A stretch of DNA of 64,000 nucleotides, taken from Cantharellus purpuraceus. Its lineage: Eukaryota > Basidiomycota > Agaricomycetes > Cantharellales > Hydnaceae. The notes beneath the pieces are model-generated. The model saw nothing but the letters and a program-made list of their open reading frames with translations. It was not told where the DNA came from and searched no databases. Made by a program: the position numbers and the translations under genes. Below are positions 32,072-41,768 of this stretch, piece by piece (position 1 is the first letter of the stretch; the number at the start of each line of letters is the position of its first letter). The stretch spans positions 2,914,001 through 2,978,000 of the forward strand of contig JALBUN010000045.1 of NCBI GenBank assembly GCA_025174535.1, written 5' to 3'.

Positions 32072-32817
32072 GATGTCAATAAAGAAGGATATATAAAATT
32101 TATTTCATTTTTTACTAGATATGTGCATAGTTCTGAAGAGCAGAATGGTGAATCAAATCAGAATGTTGTAGTAAACATCCATATTTTTATCTAATATTTA
32201 TAAATTGAATTATATATATTTTCTAAAGTTGTCAATAGCCAGATGCATGCACTCGTTCTGAATACTACAACAAAGTCCCATACAGAATTCCCTGTCCTTT
32301 CATCTATCATTCTTCTACCAGTTCCTTGTTTCCTATCTTGCCAGTCTTTCATTCCAAATTCTTTGCTGTATAGCTAAATAGGTGTACCAGCCGATTGGAT
32401 ATCATGTCATAGTGATGACATCGGATGGGAGGTCACCTTGTCAGGAGCAGTTTGATCACATTATCAAAGGACAGCCTTTTGTGTGAGGGTTGATAATGAT
32501 GCACTCACTGAGCAGACAGTAGGTGAGACTTTGCAGCGGCATGGTGTACCAGATAATTGAATTGTTGTCCTTGAGCAGCCCGATGATATCACTCTGATCA
32601 CATCATCAGACTGCTCATGGACAGTCTTTCACTCCAAATGCTATGGTAGTTGAGTCCAGATATGAGGTGACCTTGTATCCTATGTCTTCAGAGGCTTACA
32701 TTACTGGGTTCTCCCTCTACATCTTTTTCTTAAACTAGGAATTTGAGATTGATCAGAGTCTGAATCAGATTGTTCCTTAGACCTTTTTTCTTGATGCCTT
32801 GAACTAGGAGTTTGAGA
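32072..32817. other. Island spacer without accepted gene
   Basis: No convincing frame on either strand. 32773-32852 holds a tandem duplication of about 45 bp (CCTTTTTTCTTGATGCCTTG twice) at the 3' end of the coiled-coil gene. The middle (32400-32700) has higher GC and near-repeated phrases such as GTGTACCAG at 32385 and 32545, perhaps an old TE remnant. Confidence 0.4.
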
Positions 32818-34264
32818 TCATTCCTTAGACCTTTTTTCTTGATGCCTTGAACCTTGAGTCATTCCTTGCTTCCATGTTTGAAAATTAATCCTATTACCAT
32901 CTACTTCATATGATGACATTTCATTCTTCCTAGTATATATTGTAGATAGTTTTCTAGGCTCACCATTTATGAATAATTCCATTCTATTTAGTCTACAAGA
33001 CTGATCTGAGTCTATAAGTATATAGTCTACACCTCTTTTCACTATCTTAAATGTCACCTTTCTGGTACCATTTTCCTGTAACCTTGTTACCTCCTGTTCT
33101 TGTTTTCCAGCCCAGTGATTCATATCAAATTTCCAGTCAACAATCTCAGATATTATTGCTTTATATTTATCACCCTGTTTCTGAAGTTTATTAAGACGCT
33201 TGTTCGGAATTATGTCAGTATACAATATTCTGATGTATAGGAGATATACATCAGGATTTCAATGATACATAAAGCCAGGGAGTTACAATTTGGATATCTT
33301 AAAAGATTTTGGATGTGTGAAATTTTCATAAATATAAACATATATTCTATATTTTAATAAACTTTAAAAGATGAGATATTTGGTTGAGATGAACATAATC
33401 ATTTACATGGATATAATAGGAATATATGTATTAATATAATTGGTATTATATAGGGTATTTAGATATACAAATACCAGGTGGGGATTATAGATAGTTCAAA
33501 TTATGTTACAAGTATTGTATAAGAAAGAATCAATGATATTTGGATGTTCCCTCAAGAGAGTTGCCACCACTAAATAGGGAAAAAACAGTTATTTTTGAGA
33601 ATTATGCCAAAATATCACAATATGTTTTAATCTAGTATATTGTGTAAAATTTGAGAATCATGTTGAAATATGAAAATAAGTTTGAATTGAAGTGTATTGT
33701 ATAAAATTTGAGGAAAATAGGTTGTATATACGTATTTGTTGTATTTCTGAACAAGCGTCTAATGTCTGTTCCAAGTTCCACTACAGTATCATCTGTTTCT
33801 ACAATCCACTCATGCACTTCAGATTTCCATTCCACAATGTCTGATATTGTTGCAATACATCTATTAACCTGTTTCTGAAGTTTATGAATATCTGTTCTAT
33901 GGTCCAATATAAGATTCTCTGCATTATGTGTATTGACCTGTTGATGAATATCTGTTCCATGGTCTGATATTGTGGCAACACACCTATTAACCTGTCTCTG
34001 AAGTTTATGAATATCTGTTCCAAATCCTGATACAACATCATTCATTTCACTCATCTGTTTATCTAAATTCTCTTTCCTGTATGTCAAAGTAGTTATAATT
34101 GTACTTTTTTCCTCAACCTGTTTCTTAAGCACCTGAATTTCCTGACTCTGGGAATTAACCTGTTGTTCAAGCATAGTGATCTGCCTATCCTTTTCACTCA
34201 TCCAAGACTTGACATTTATAAGATCAGATATTAATTCATCTTTTACTTCCATTTGACTTGCCAT
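32818..34264 (-). pseudogene. Island gene 5: coiled-coil protein broken by a MITE
   Basis: Minus-strand start at 34264 (MASQMEVKDELISDLINV). The frame runs to about 33760, then meets a MITE (33195-33759), and resumes at 33194 down to 32818. Deleting the MITE and one TAA copy joins the codons in frame and completes a further repeat of a ~40-residue motif (GTDIHKLQ...VNRC...ATISDI..WK). The first ~100 residues predict a strong coiled coil. The C-terminal part is basic and beta-rich (RKVTFKIVKRGVDYILIDSD). The repeated coiled-coil organisation suggests an elongated oligomer. Function unknown. The MITE insertion makes this copy defective. Confidence 0.6.
33195..33759 (-). mobile_element. 565 bp MITE, copy 4, inside the coiled-coil gene
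   Basis: Target duplication TAA (33192-33194 and 33760-33762). Terminal repeats GACGCTTGTTCGGAA and TCTGAACAAGCGTC. It is almost identical to copy 2. Confidence 0.95.
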
Positions 34265-34481
34265 AGCTTTTATCAGTGCATCATTGTCACTTATCCAGCC
34301 TTTGATTGCTTTTATATCTTCAAAGATTTGGCATTTTCAAATCCCTCTCTGCTTATAAAACAGAAATGAAAAAATATAAAAATCATTTTTTTCTGAACAT
34401 TTGATATTTTGTATAGGCAGTAGATATATACATCTTGCTTTCTTAATAAAATGATTATTATGTTTTTATGTTATAAGCATT

Positions 34482-34808
34482 ATGAAGATGCTCTCTTTTA
34501 TGCTTCAATGCAAGATAGAGTTTGATAGAAGAGTTAATGATTGGTATATATCTCAGATAGGATCCCTCCATGATTTGTTTCTGAGGTAAGTTCCTTTATA
34601 AATATCAAGGTTTCAATCACTGACTTTATACAGATGTACTGATATCACACTTCTGGAACAGAAATTAACAGAGTTATATACTAGTATGGAGCAGGATCAT
34701 TATTTTCCACCACTTTGGATGGAAAATCTGATGGTATTGCACCCTAAAGTACGAGGGATAGTCATACAGTCTTATGTTAGAACAAGATTATCTACCACTA
34801 TGCCCTAA
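34482..34808 (+). CDS. Island gene 6: two-exon, 92-residue unknown protein
   Basis: Exon 1 34482-34585, intron 34586-34633 (48 bp, GTAAGT...ACAG), exon 2 34634-34808. Splicing keeps the frame (R codon across the joint) and gives MKMLSFMLQCKIEFDRRVND to VRTRLSTTMP. Helical, with no signal peptide. The canonical intron shows the island came from a eukaryotic nuclear genome and was not reverse-transcribed from a spliced transcript of this gene. Not recognised. Confidence 0.5.
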
Positions 34809-34874
34809 CTAAGTTACTTTGTTTTAAAATAACTTCACTGCATTAAAGGTGTTCATTTCCAAGACTCTCCTATA

Positions 34875-35440
34875 GACGCTTGTTCAGAAATACAACAAAT
34901 ACGTATATACAACCTATTTTCCTCAAATTTTACACAATACACTTCAATTCAAACTTATTTTCATATTTCAACATGATTCTCAAATTTTACACAATATACT
35001 AGATTAAAACATATTTTGATATTTTGGCATAATTCTCAAAAATAACTGTTTTTTTCCCTATTTAGTGGTGGCAACTCTCTTGAGGGAACATCCAAATATC
35101 ATTGATTCTTTCTTATACAATACTTGTAACATAATTTGAACTATCTTTAATCCCCACCTGGTATTTGTATATCTAAATATCTTATATAATACCAATTATA
35201 TTAATACATACATTCCTATTATATCCATGTAAATGATTATGTTCATCTCAACCAAATATCTCATCTTTTAAAGTTTATTAAAATATAGAATATATGTTTA
35301 TATTTATGAAAATTTCACACATCCAAAATCTTTTAAGATATCCAAATTGTAACTCCCTGGCTTTATGTATCATTGAAATTCTGATGTATATGAGATATAC
35401 ATCAGAATATTGTATACTGACATGATTCCAAACAAGTGTC
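34875..35440 (+). mobile_element. MITE copy 5
   Basis: Terminal repeats GACGCTTGTTCAG and AACAAGTGTC. It has the perfect 3' palindrome with arms ATTCTGATGTATAT. Flanks are ATA and TAG; a TAG duplication with loss of one G at the left edge would fit. Confidence 0.92.
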
Positions 35441-35519
35441 TAGGGAGGTCATTTTAAAAACAAAAATCATCACCTTATATCATCAACAAGCTTCTTTCTC
35501 CATAGATTTAGACATGCCA

Positions 35520-36017
35520 TTATGAATTCTTATCTTCATTGGTATGTCTGGACACTGTCCAACACAGCAAAGCCAATAGTATACCAATACTAGTTATGTA
35601 GACCATGTGCACTGTACAGCCAAGATATAGTTTCTGCCTATTTATATCTGGGCCTGGCTGTCTAACAAACGCCTGATTCACATGTGTGGTTATAATGTGT
35701 GCATATCCAGAGGTTGGATCAGAACCACTTACAAATCTGTTGGTTTTATTCAGAAAACCTGTAAATTCTGCTACAAAAATAGGATCACTTTCATTATAGC
35801 CTATTTTATCAGGTTGTAGACCAAGAAATACATATTTGATATGAGGATACTTTGAAAGCTGGAACACTTCACCTTCAGCATATGAACAGTCCAGATACTG
35901 CCCAAAGGGGTACCAGTCACACGTTGTACAATTAGCTAGCCGGTGTAAATTGCTGTGCAAAGGCTTTTGGTAAAACCATTGATTGAGATGCTGTTTCAGT
36001 AATGGATCAGTCTCCAT
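35520..36017 (-). CDS. Island ORF 7: 165-residue protein with C-terminal membrane segment
   Basis: ATG at 36017 (METDPLLKQHLNQW), stop at 35520. The N-terminal ~130 residues contain a CTTCDWYPFGQYLDC cysteine cluster and several N-X-S/T sites (NES, NKT). A single hydrophobic helix (VYITSIGILLALLCWTV, about residues 138-154) is followed by a short charged tail, as in a tail-anchored or type I-like protein. No signal peptide is visible. Unrecognised. Confidence 0.5.
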   Translation of the reverse strand: METDPLLKQHLNQWFYQKPLHSNLHRLANCTTCDWYPFGQYLDCSYAEGEVFQLSKYPHIKYVFLGLQPDKIGYNESDPIFVAEFTGFLNKTNRFVSGSDPTSGYAHIITTHVNQAFVRQPGPDINRQKLYLGCTVHMVYITSIGILLALLCWTVSRHTNEDKNS

Positions 36018-36094
36018 AGATACCTATAAGTATAAAACATACAAATATTCAATTTTATTCTGGGAAAAAAAAATTTACAGTTGAATGTAGCATA

Positions 36095-36309
36095 GGTATA
36101 CAATAATATTATTACTATTGTCTTTCCAATACTCTTTAATACATTCTGTAGATTTAAAGCTTGATGTTGCTTCCCAAGTTTTCTCTGCATAACATTTCCA
36201 TTTAACTAAATATTCTACATACTTTCCTTTTTCTTTGCCTTATTATTTGTTCTACTTCATTTTCAGTCTCATAATGCATCTCCACATCATACTCACATCT
36301 TTCTAATAG
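36095..36309 (-). pseudogene. Chromodomain following the DDE transposase ORF in the same frame
   Basis: Directly after the TGA closing the transposase ORF, the same frame continues with EYDVEMHY and ENEVEQIIRQR. After a one-base shift in an A-rich run (~36235) it continues KGKYVEYLVKWKCYAEKTWE and ECIKEYWKD. This is a chromodomain: the aromatic Tyr, the YLVKW strand and a TWE motif are in order. It was most likely the C-terminus of the transposase, or a final exon. An alternative is a separate small chromodomain gene. The unshifted frame is not open, so it is called broken. Confidence 0.6.
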
Positions 36310-37521
36310 TCATTGTTGAGATTGAGTCATCTTGTCAACAGCTCTTTCCAGTAATGATCTGGGTGGCTCAATATCTGGGTCCTCTTCCTCAGGGTAATCA
36401 AAATATTGTTCACACCATTTTTCATGATAAGGGGATGGTTTGATCTTACGTAGTTCTACAAATTTCTTAATATTCCATAATAGACATGCTACCTTTAATT
36501 CCAGATTAAAGACAGCAGGATTTGTAGTTCTAATAGATCTCTTATTATCAAATTTTTCAAACAATATTGCAAACCCTCCAAAGAATGCTTCTAGTGTTGC
36601 ACGAAAGGCACCAAACTTCTTATTAAAAATCTTTTCTTCAGGTTTAAGTTCAGCCTTTCTTGGCTTCCGAAAAGGATAAAAGAAGTTCTTAGGCTTCAAT
36701 ATACTTGCCTTTACTACTTCTGGAATAGCAGATGGATAAGCTCCATCAAAGCCTATCTGATCATTCTTATCTATTTTATTCCATACAGCCATCTCTACAA
36801 ACATTTTTGCATCAGGATTTTGTCTACATGCCAATGAAGGTGAGGTGAATAGAACCATTTGATTAATGTCAATGCATACATGAGTATGAAATCCTGCCTT
36901 TTTAAATTTATGTGAGTACCCCTCTTCAGATGCTGATCCAATCAAAATTCCTCTTGTATCATGACCATCAAGAAGTAATGTCACTGATTCCATTTCTGGA
37001 GGATTCTTTATAAGAGCTGATAATATCCTTATTATTATATTTGAGAACATTGTACGCAGTGAATCAGTAACTTGTTTATCTAGATCAAAGTTAAGATGAT
37101 GCAGACGACCATAAAATTCCTTATGAACATCATAAAAGCTACTTGATGGCATGAAATTTCCTATTTCTTCATAAGTAGGACCTTTGAGTAGATGATATAG
37201 TACTAACAAGCCTTTTTCTATCTCTCTATAAGGTGTAGAATGTTCTTCAACTGAAAACAATACCACAAGAAAGAAAAATACTGGTATTGGTCCAAGCTTG
37301 TTATATACTACTTTTTTTACATCATCCATGTCATTCATATCTTTTAGTTTTGTTCTATGATATTTTTTGTGTTTTAAGACAGGCCACTTTGTGTATAGAA
37401 AATTCCAATGATTGTCCATCAACTTATTATATGCTCTGTCCCTTTGATCATTCCACATTTTAAGTTGCTTAAGGTCTTTCTCTTTTTGCTCCTTTGTGTG
37501 TTTTTGCTGGTCTGAGGGCAT
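36310..37521 (-). CDS. Island gene 8: DDE-superfamily (DDE_Tnp_4/PIF-Harbinger-like) transposase
   Basis: 403 residues from an ATG at 37521. The N-terminal ~60 residues are basic and charged (MPSDQQKHTKEQKEKDLKQL). A helical part follows (YEEIGNFMPSSSFYDVHKEF, a likely helix-turn-helix at ~115-140). The catalytic triad appears as D185 (TLLLDGHDTRG), D259 (QIGFDGAYPS) and E311 (RATLEAFFGGFAILFEKF), with D-73-D-51-E spacing typical of DDE_Tnp_4 proteins. Similar proteins are known from other fungi, but I cannot place the subfamily. The frame is intact, unlike most TE genes around it, and a chromodomain follows in frame. Expected role: DNA cleavage and strand transfer at cognate inverted repeats. 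Confidence 0.75.
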   Translation of the reverse strand: MPSDQQKHTKEQKEKDLKQLKMWNDQRDRAYNKLMDNHWNFLYTKWPVLKHKKYHRTKLKDMNDMDDVKKVVYNKLGPIPVFFFLVVLFSVEEHSTPYREIEKGLLVLYHLLKGPTYEEIGNFMPSSSFYDVHKEFYGRLHHLNFDLDKQVTDSLRTMFSNIIIRILSALIKNPPEMESVTLLLDGHDTRGILIGSASEEGYSHKFKKAGFHTHVCIDINQMVLFTSPSLACRQNPDAKMFVEMAVWNKIDKNDQIGFDGAYPSAIPEVVKASILKPKNFFYPFRKPRKAELKPEEKIFNKKFGAFRATLEAFFGGFAILFEKFDNKRSIRTTNPAVFNLELKVACLLWNIKKFVELRKIKPSPYHEKWCEQYFDYPEEEDPDIEPPRSLLERAVDKMTQSQQ

Positions 37522-37616
37522 TTTGACTAAGATACCCTTATATTACAGTAAAACAAAAATATGTTCATTTTTTTGATAATTGAATTTTAAATTAATAATA
37601 TTTATTCTATGAAGCC

Positions 37617-38030
37617 ATGTTGTCTGTCTCTAAGCAAGTTGTTTGTAAAATATCTACTGTCTTTGTTAGAAAAGAACCAGAGGATGATGAAAATCCTTTG
37701 TATATAGACTCTGACACCATCTACATAAAATTCAGATTAAGAAATCCCCCAAAGGACTTCTTTCCAGCTGGATTGGTTTCTCAGGAAAGAGATAAAACAC
37801 CAGAAGCACTGTACAATAAGATGATTGAAAAGGGCAATGAAATAAGTAATTCAACCTGGATTCAACAAAATCATTGTATGTCAAGTCTGCAAACCATGCA
37901 ACAGGATAATCTGCCTAGTTGTAATATTTCTATTGCTAGAGAAACTGGCAAGAAGTGTGATATTTCTATTGCTGGGGAAACTTGTAAGAACTGTGATGTG
38001 TATAACAATTTGGTTACCAGATCTTTGTGA
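37617..38030 (+). CDS. Island ORF 9: 137-residue protein running off the island's right end
   Basis: ATG at 37617, divergent from the transposase gene (95 bp apart, shared promoter region). The last codons and stop lie in the duplicated target and Copia-2, so the natural C-terminus may be missing. There is a Cys-containing tandem motif near the end (CNISIARETGKK, CDISIAGETCKN, CDVYN). The N-terminal part is acidic with KFRLRNPPKDFFP. Not recognised. Its run-off argues that the right edge of the island is a truncation. Confidence 0.45.
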   Translation: MLSVSKQVVCKISTVFVRKEPEDDENPLYIDSDTIYIKFRLRNPPKDFFPAGLVSQERDKTPEALYNKMIEKGNEISNSTWIQQNHCMSSLQTMQQDNLPSCNISIARETGKKCDISIAGETCKNCDVYNNLVTRSL

Positions 38031-40182
38031 ATGGGGATCCATAATATGGATACACACCTGATGGCTCCAAGCTGGATGGATGTAGAAAGAAAGGCAGATG
38101 GATGGGTTTTGATGCTGAGAGCAAGGGCTCAAGGGTGTATTCCCTTGATACAAAGCAAGTGAGCATTGAGTGAAGCATCAAATTCAGTGATGGGTATGTT
38201 CTCATACCTGGGAGTATGCTGCTCAAGGGGGAGGACACAGGTGTTGATCACCCCACTGCTAAGGAACTTACCCCCACACCACCAAGTTAGCCTGACCCTC
38301 TTCAAGGATTTGAAAGTGGACCAGCCACTGAGCCTGTTGAATGAGAGGGATGCAGTTGCCATATGAGGAAACCCTCAGCATACATCCAACAAATTGAGGC
38401 TGGTGAAGGAACAGCTACCAGATGCCACAGTAGAGGATCCCACTTGGGATGTCTGCAGGAAACCTCACCAATGAAGCTGCTGTAGATGAGAGTGAGTGAG
38501 CAGCAATGGCTGCAGCCAAAGAACTTGAAGACTCACCTGAAGAAGAATATGCAATGGTATCTGCAGTACTTGCTGAGAATGAACCAAGGAATGAATCTGA
38601 GGCATGAGCAAGTGAGGACTGGCCCATGTGGAGAGATGCAATGATCAAGCAACTCACCTGTCTAGAATTGAATATGGTACTTTGGTACTGGTTCCTTATG
38701 ACACTTGTTCAGAAATACAACAAATACGTATGTACAACCTATTTTCCTCAAATTTTATACAATACACTTCAATTCAAACTTATTTTCATATTTCAACATG
38801 ATTCTCAAATTTTACACAATATACTAGATTAAAACATATTTTGATATTTTGGCATAATTCTCAAAAATAACTGTTTTTTCCCCGTTTAGTGGTGGCAACT
38901 CTCTTGAAGGAACATCCAAATATCATTGATTCTTTCTTATACAATACTTGTAACATAATTTGAACTATCTTTAATCCCCACCTGGTATTTGTATATCTAA
39001 ATACCCTATATAATACCAATTATATTAAAACAGACATTCCTATTATATCCATGTAAATGATTATGTTCATCTCAACCAAATATCTCATCTTTTAAAGTTT
39101 ATTAAAATATAGAATATATGTTTATATTTATGAAAATTTCACACATCCGAAATCTTTTAAGATATCCAAATTGTAACTCCCTGGCTTTATGTATCATTGA
39201 AATCCTGATGTATATCTCCTATACATCAGAATATTGTATACTGACATGATTCCGAACAAGCGTCTATACAGATGGAAAGAATATAGTTGGTTGCTGCTAG
39301 GTATTCAGAATCAAATGCAATTCTCAAGGGAAGATCATGAAATCAAAGCTTGCCTTGTTGCATAAGGCTACACCCAAGCCCTGGCATTGATTTCCATGAC
39401 ATGTTTGCTCCAGTGGCCAAACTTACCTCAAATCAGATTATACCCATGCTGGCAGCCCATAACAATTGGGAGATTCACCAATTGGATGTGAAGGATGCAT
39501 ACCTGAATGCTCCTCTTGATGAAGATATTTTCATGCAGCAACCTGCAGGCTTTTATCAGAAAGGAAAGGAGTCACATGTTTGCTTACTCCAAAAGTCCCT
39601 CTATGGACTAAAACAAGCCGGTTGCCTGTGGTACAAATGACTTTCAGAGACCTTCATCAAGTATGGTTTTACATGATGCCAAGTTGAGCATTGCATCTTC
39701 TATAAACATGTTGATGGCAGGTTTGTGAGTGTCATAGTGGCTGTCAATGATTTGACATTGGCCACGAGTTCCACCACTCTTATGCAGACAATGAAGGATG
39801 AACTGAAGTTGGAGTTTGAGATGACTGATAAAGGGGATATACATTGGTTACTTGGCATAGAAATCAAGTGAGACTGCAATGCACACACCATTTCTTTGTC
39901 CCAAAGGGCATACATCAACTCCATGCTATTGTGCTATGGATTGAAGGATGCAAAGCCTGTCTCAATCCCAATGGAATCAGGAATCAATTTACTTATCAAT
40001 CAGTGCCTGAGTACACCTGAGGAGATTCAGAGAATGATGAACATACCTTATAAAGAGTGTATTGGTTCATTGCTTTACACTGCCCTTGCAACCTGTCCTG
40101 ATATTGCATTTACCACATCTATACTGGGGAGGTTTGCACAAAATCCTGGAAAGGTACATTGGGAGGCATTGAAGAGGATAAT
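38027..40182 (+). pseudogene. Copia-2 Pol, second part: integrase end, RT and start of RNase H
   Basis: Resumes with CEWGSI and DGSKLDGCRKKGRWMGFDAE. After the MITE at 38700-39264 comes RT (DFHDMFAPVAKLTS, QLDVKDAYLNAPLDEDIFMQ, SLYGLKQAGCLWYK; the YxDD region is degenerate) and PDIAFTTSILGRFAQNP to HWEALKRII. Multiple stops and frameshifts. The reversed gypsy LTR begins at 40183. Confidence 0.85.
38700..39264 (+). mobile_element. 565 bp MITE, copy 6
   Basis: Target duplication TAT (38697-38699 and 39265-39267) in the Copia-2 RT region. Terminal repeats GACACTTGTTCAG and GAACAAGCGTC. Confidence 0.95.
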
Positions 40183-40196
40183 TGTTACGCACTTGG
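40183..40196 (-). mobile_element. First 14 bp of a reversed Gypsy-2-type LTR
   Basis: TGTTACGCACTTGG is the reverse complement of a Gypsy-2 LTR end. It continues at 49997 after the Gypsy-2b insertion; CTTGG is the target duplication. Confidence 0.8.
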
Positions 40197-40723
40197 TGTT
40201 ATGATTATATTCATTAATGCCCAGATCCCCATCTGATCCACTCAGATCCCTGCACATATGAATTCTATACTCCATTTGGAAACCACCATATCTCCATTTA
40301 CCTGTCCAATTGTCACTGCCAATTCCACCAATCCGTCTCCGGTTCCGATTGATGCATCAGCATCACCATAGGAACCCGGACATCCATCCCTGTCAGACTC
40401 GGACATACTCATGTAAGGCCGTTGGCCTCAGAGACCCATCACCAGAGTAATTATTATTAGATTTCAAATATGTATTTAAGTTGTCCAACTGGGGACTTCA
40501 TTCCCCAGTTCAAATATCGAATCATGCCTAGTTCCTAAGTCTGATCCTAATTCTCTAAGTCATACTCCATCTCCAAAATCTTGGACACCGGTATTAGTGA
40601 GGGCGCAGCACATATGCTGAAGCCAAGTCTGTTCCAACCCCCACGATGTACCCAACTCCTTCTCCAACTCTGACCAAGACTCTGACCAAACCCCCGACCC
40701 TCAATTGGACCTAGTGCGTAACA
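40197..40723 (+). mobile_element. Gypsy-2b 5' LTR (527 bp)
   Basis: TGTTATGATTATATTC to GTGCGTAACA, followed by the same GTATATT leader as Gypsy-2a. Confidence 0.93.
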
Positions 40724-40755
40724 GTATATTTGAACTGCCATACTCACTTCTACCA

Positions 40756-41715
40756 ATGCCACGATCCACCGCCAATTCCGAATGTGCATGAACCGTCGAG
40801 GTGCCCACTCCCAGCATCGACACCATCCCCAAGGTCGTTGAAGAACCGACAGACCACATAGAGGCCGTCAATGAAGAAGACGACACCCTGCCCTCTCCAA
40901 ATCTGGCGCAAGCCATCGCCAGCAGCATCCGTAACCCACAAGCCCCTAAGTCCTGGACCAAGGTCTGAGAACCTGACCCATTTGATGGCTCCGATCCGCG
41001 AAAGCTCCAGCCGTTCTTGGTGCAATGCCAGTTGAATTTCCATGACCGCCCCAACACATTCACATCTGATCAGGTGAAGGTCACCTTCGCCATGTCCTAT
41101 CTCAAAGGCACCGCACTGGACTACTTTGAGCCAGCACTCATGGATGATTCTGATGAGCCAATATGGTCAGATGACTACTCCAACTTCATCTCCAACCTTT
41201 GGACCAATTTTGGTCCTTGCAACCCCGAGGCTGATGCCAAGAATGAACTTGATCAACTTTGGATGAAGGAAAATCACAAATACATTGTGAGTTTCCAGCA
41301 GCTAGCCCCAAAAGTCCAATGGGGCGATGCCGCACTCTGACACCAATTTTACATTGGACTCCCATCCCACATCAAGGACAAGATATCACACGTCGGTAAG
41401 CCGGATACTTTGGTTAACCTTCACAAGCTCGCCCAATCCATCGACACCCGTTATTGGGAATGTCAATCCGAGGTCTCCTGCAAAAATTCGGCCAACAACA
41501 AATTGGACAAAGCATCAGACAAGACCCCAAAGAAACTTACCCAGCAAGAATGCCAGCGCCGCATGGACAACAACCTCTGTCTGTTCTGCGGAAAGCCTGG
41601 TCACCAAGCCAAGGATTGCAACAAGGCAACCTCATCTGCAGCAAAGGCAAAGGGCCACGCCGCCAACGCCACGATGGACAAGTCCAACACTAAAGCAACG
41701 GACCAAAAAAAATAG
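40756..41715 (+). pseudogene. Gypsy-2b Gag with linker deletion
   Basis: One frame from ATG 40756 to 41715 (320 codons) with nonsense codons (for example near 40966 and 41337). It keeps the Gag core (FAMSYLKGTALDYFEPAL) and the CCHC knuckle (CLFCGKPGHQAKDC). About 70 residues of the Ser/Asn linker present in Gypsy-2a are missing between DKTPK and KLTQQE. Confidence 0.85.
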
Positions 41716-41768
41716 TAAGCAGTCCTATAGCCTCTGTACAGGCTGAGGGCTGCATTGGTACTCCCCGT

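Larger units (their letters stand above)
30567..38019. mobile_element. AT-rich multigene island inserted in Copia-2 (7 bp target duplication)
   Basis: GATCTTT occurs at 30560-30566 and 38020-38026. Across it the copia protein reads KPDL then CEWGSI, the normal family continuation, so the whole 7,453 bp is an insertion. Without its two MITEs it is ~6.3 kb. It is clearly AT-richer than its host and has different codon use. It encodes small proteins on both strands plus a DDE transposase/chromodomain gene. I see no terminal inverted repeats, no LTRs and no poly-A tail. The first ORF begins 5 bp inside the left end, and the last ORF runs out of the right end, so the ends may be truncated or the piece may be a captured fragment. 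Confidence 0.75.
25716..40182 (+). mobile_element. Copia-2: old Ty1/copia element, heavily nested
   Basis: Starts with a 100 bp LTR and the primer site GGTTATGGGCCC, the same as in Copia-1. Coding pieces lie at 27688-28470, 29038-30566, 38027-38699 and 39265-40182. They are separated by an L1 solo LTR, MITEs and a 7.45 kb island, and the element ends in RNase H at the reversed gypsy LTR (40183). Joining the pieces at the duplicated target bases gives continuous copia protein motifs. Confidence 0.85.

Noticed and set aside
30567..38019. Island as a Polinton/Maverick
   Set aside because: No protein-primed polymerase B, packaging ATPase, capsid or long terminal inverted repeats could be read; duplication is 7 bp, not 6.
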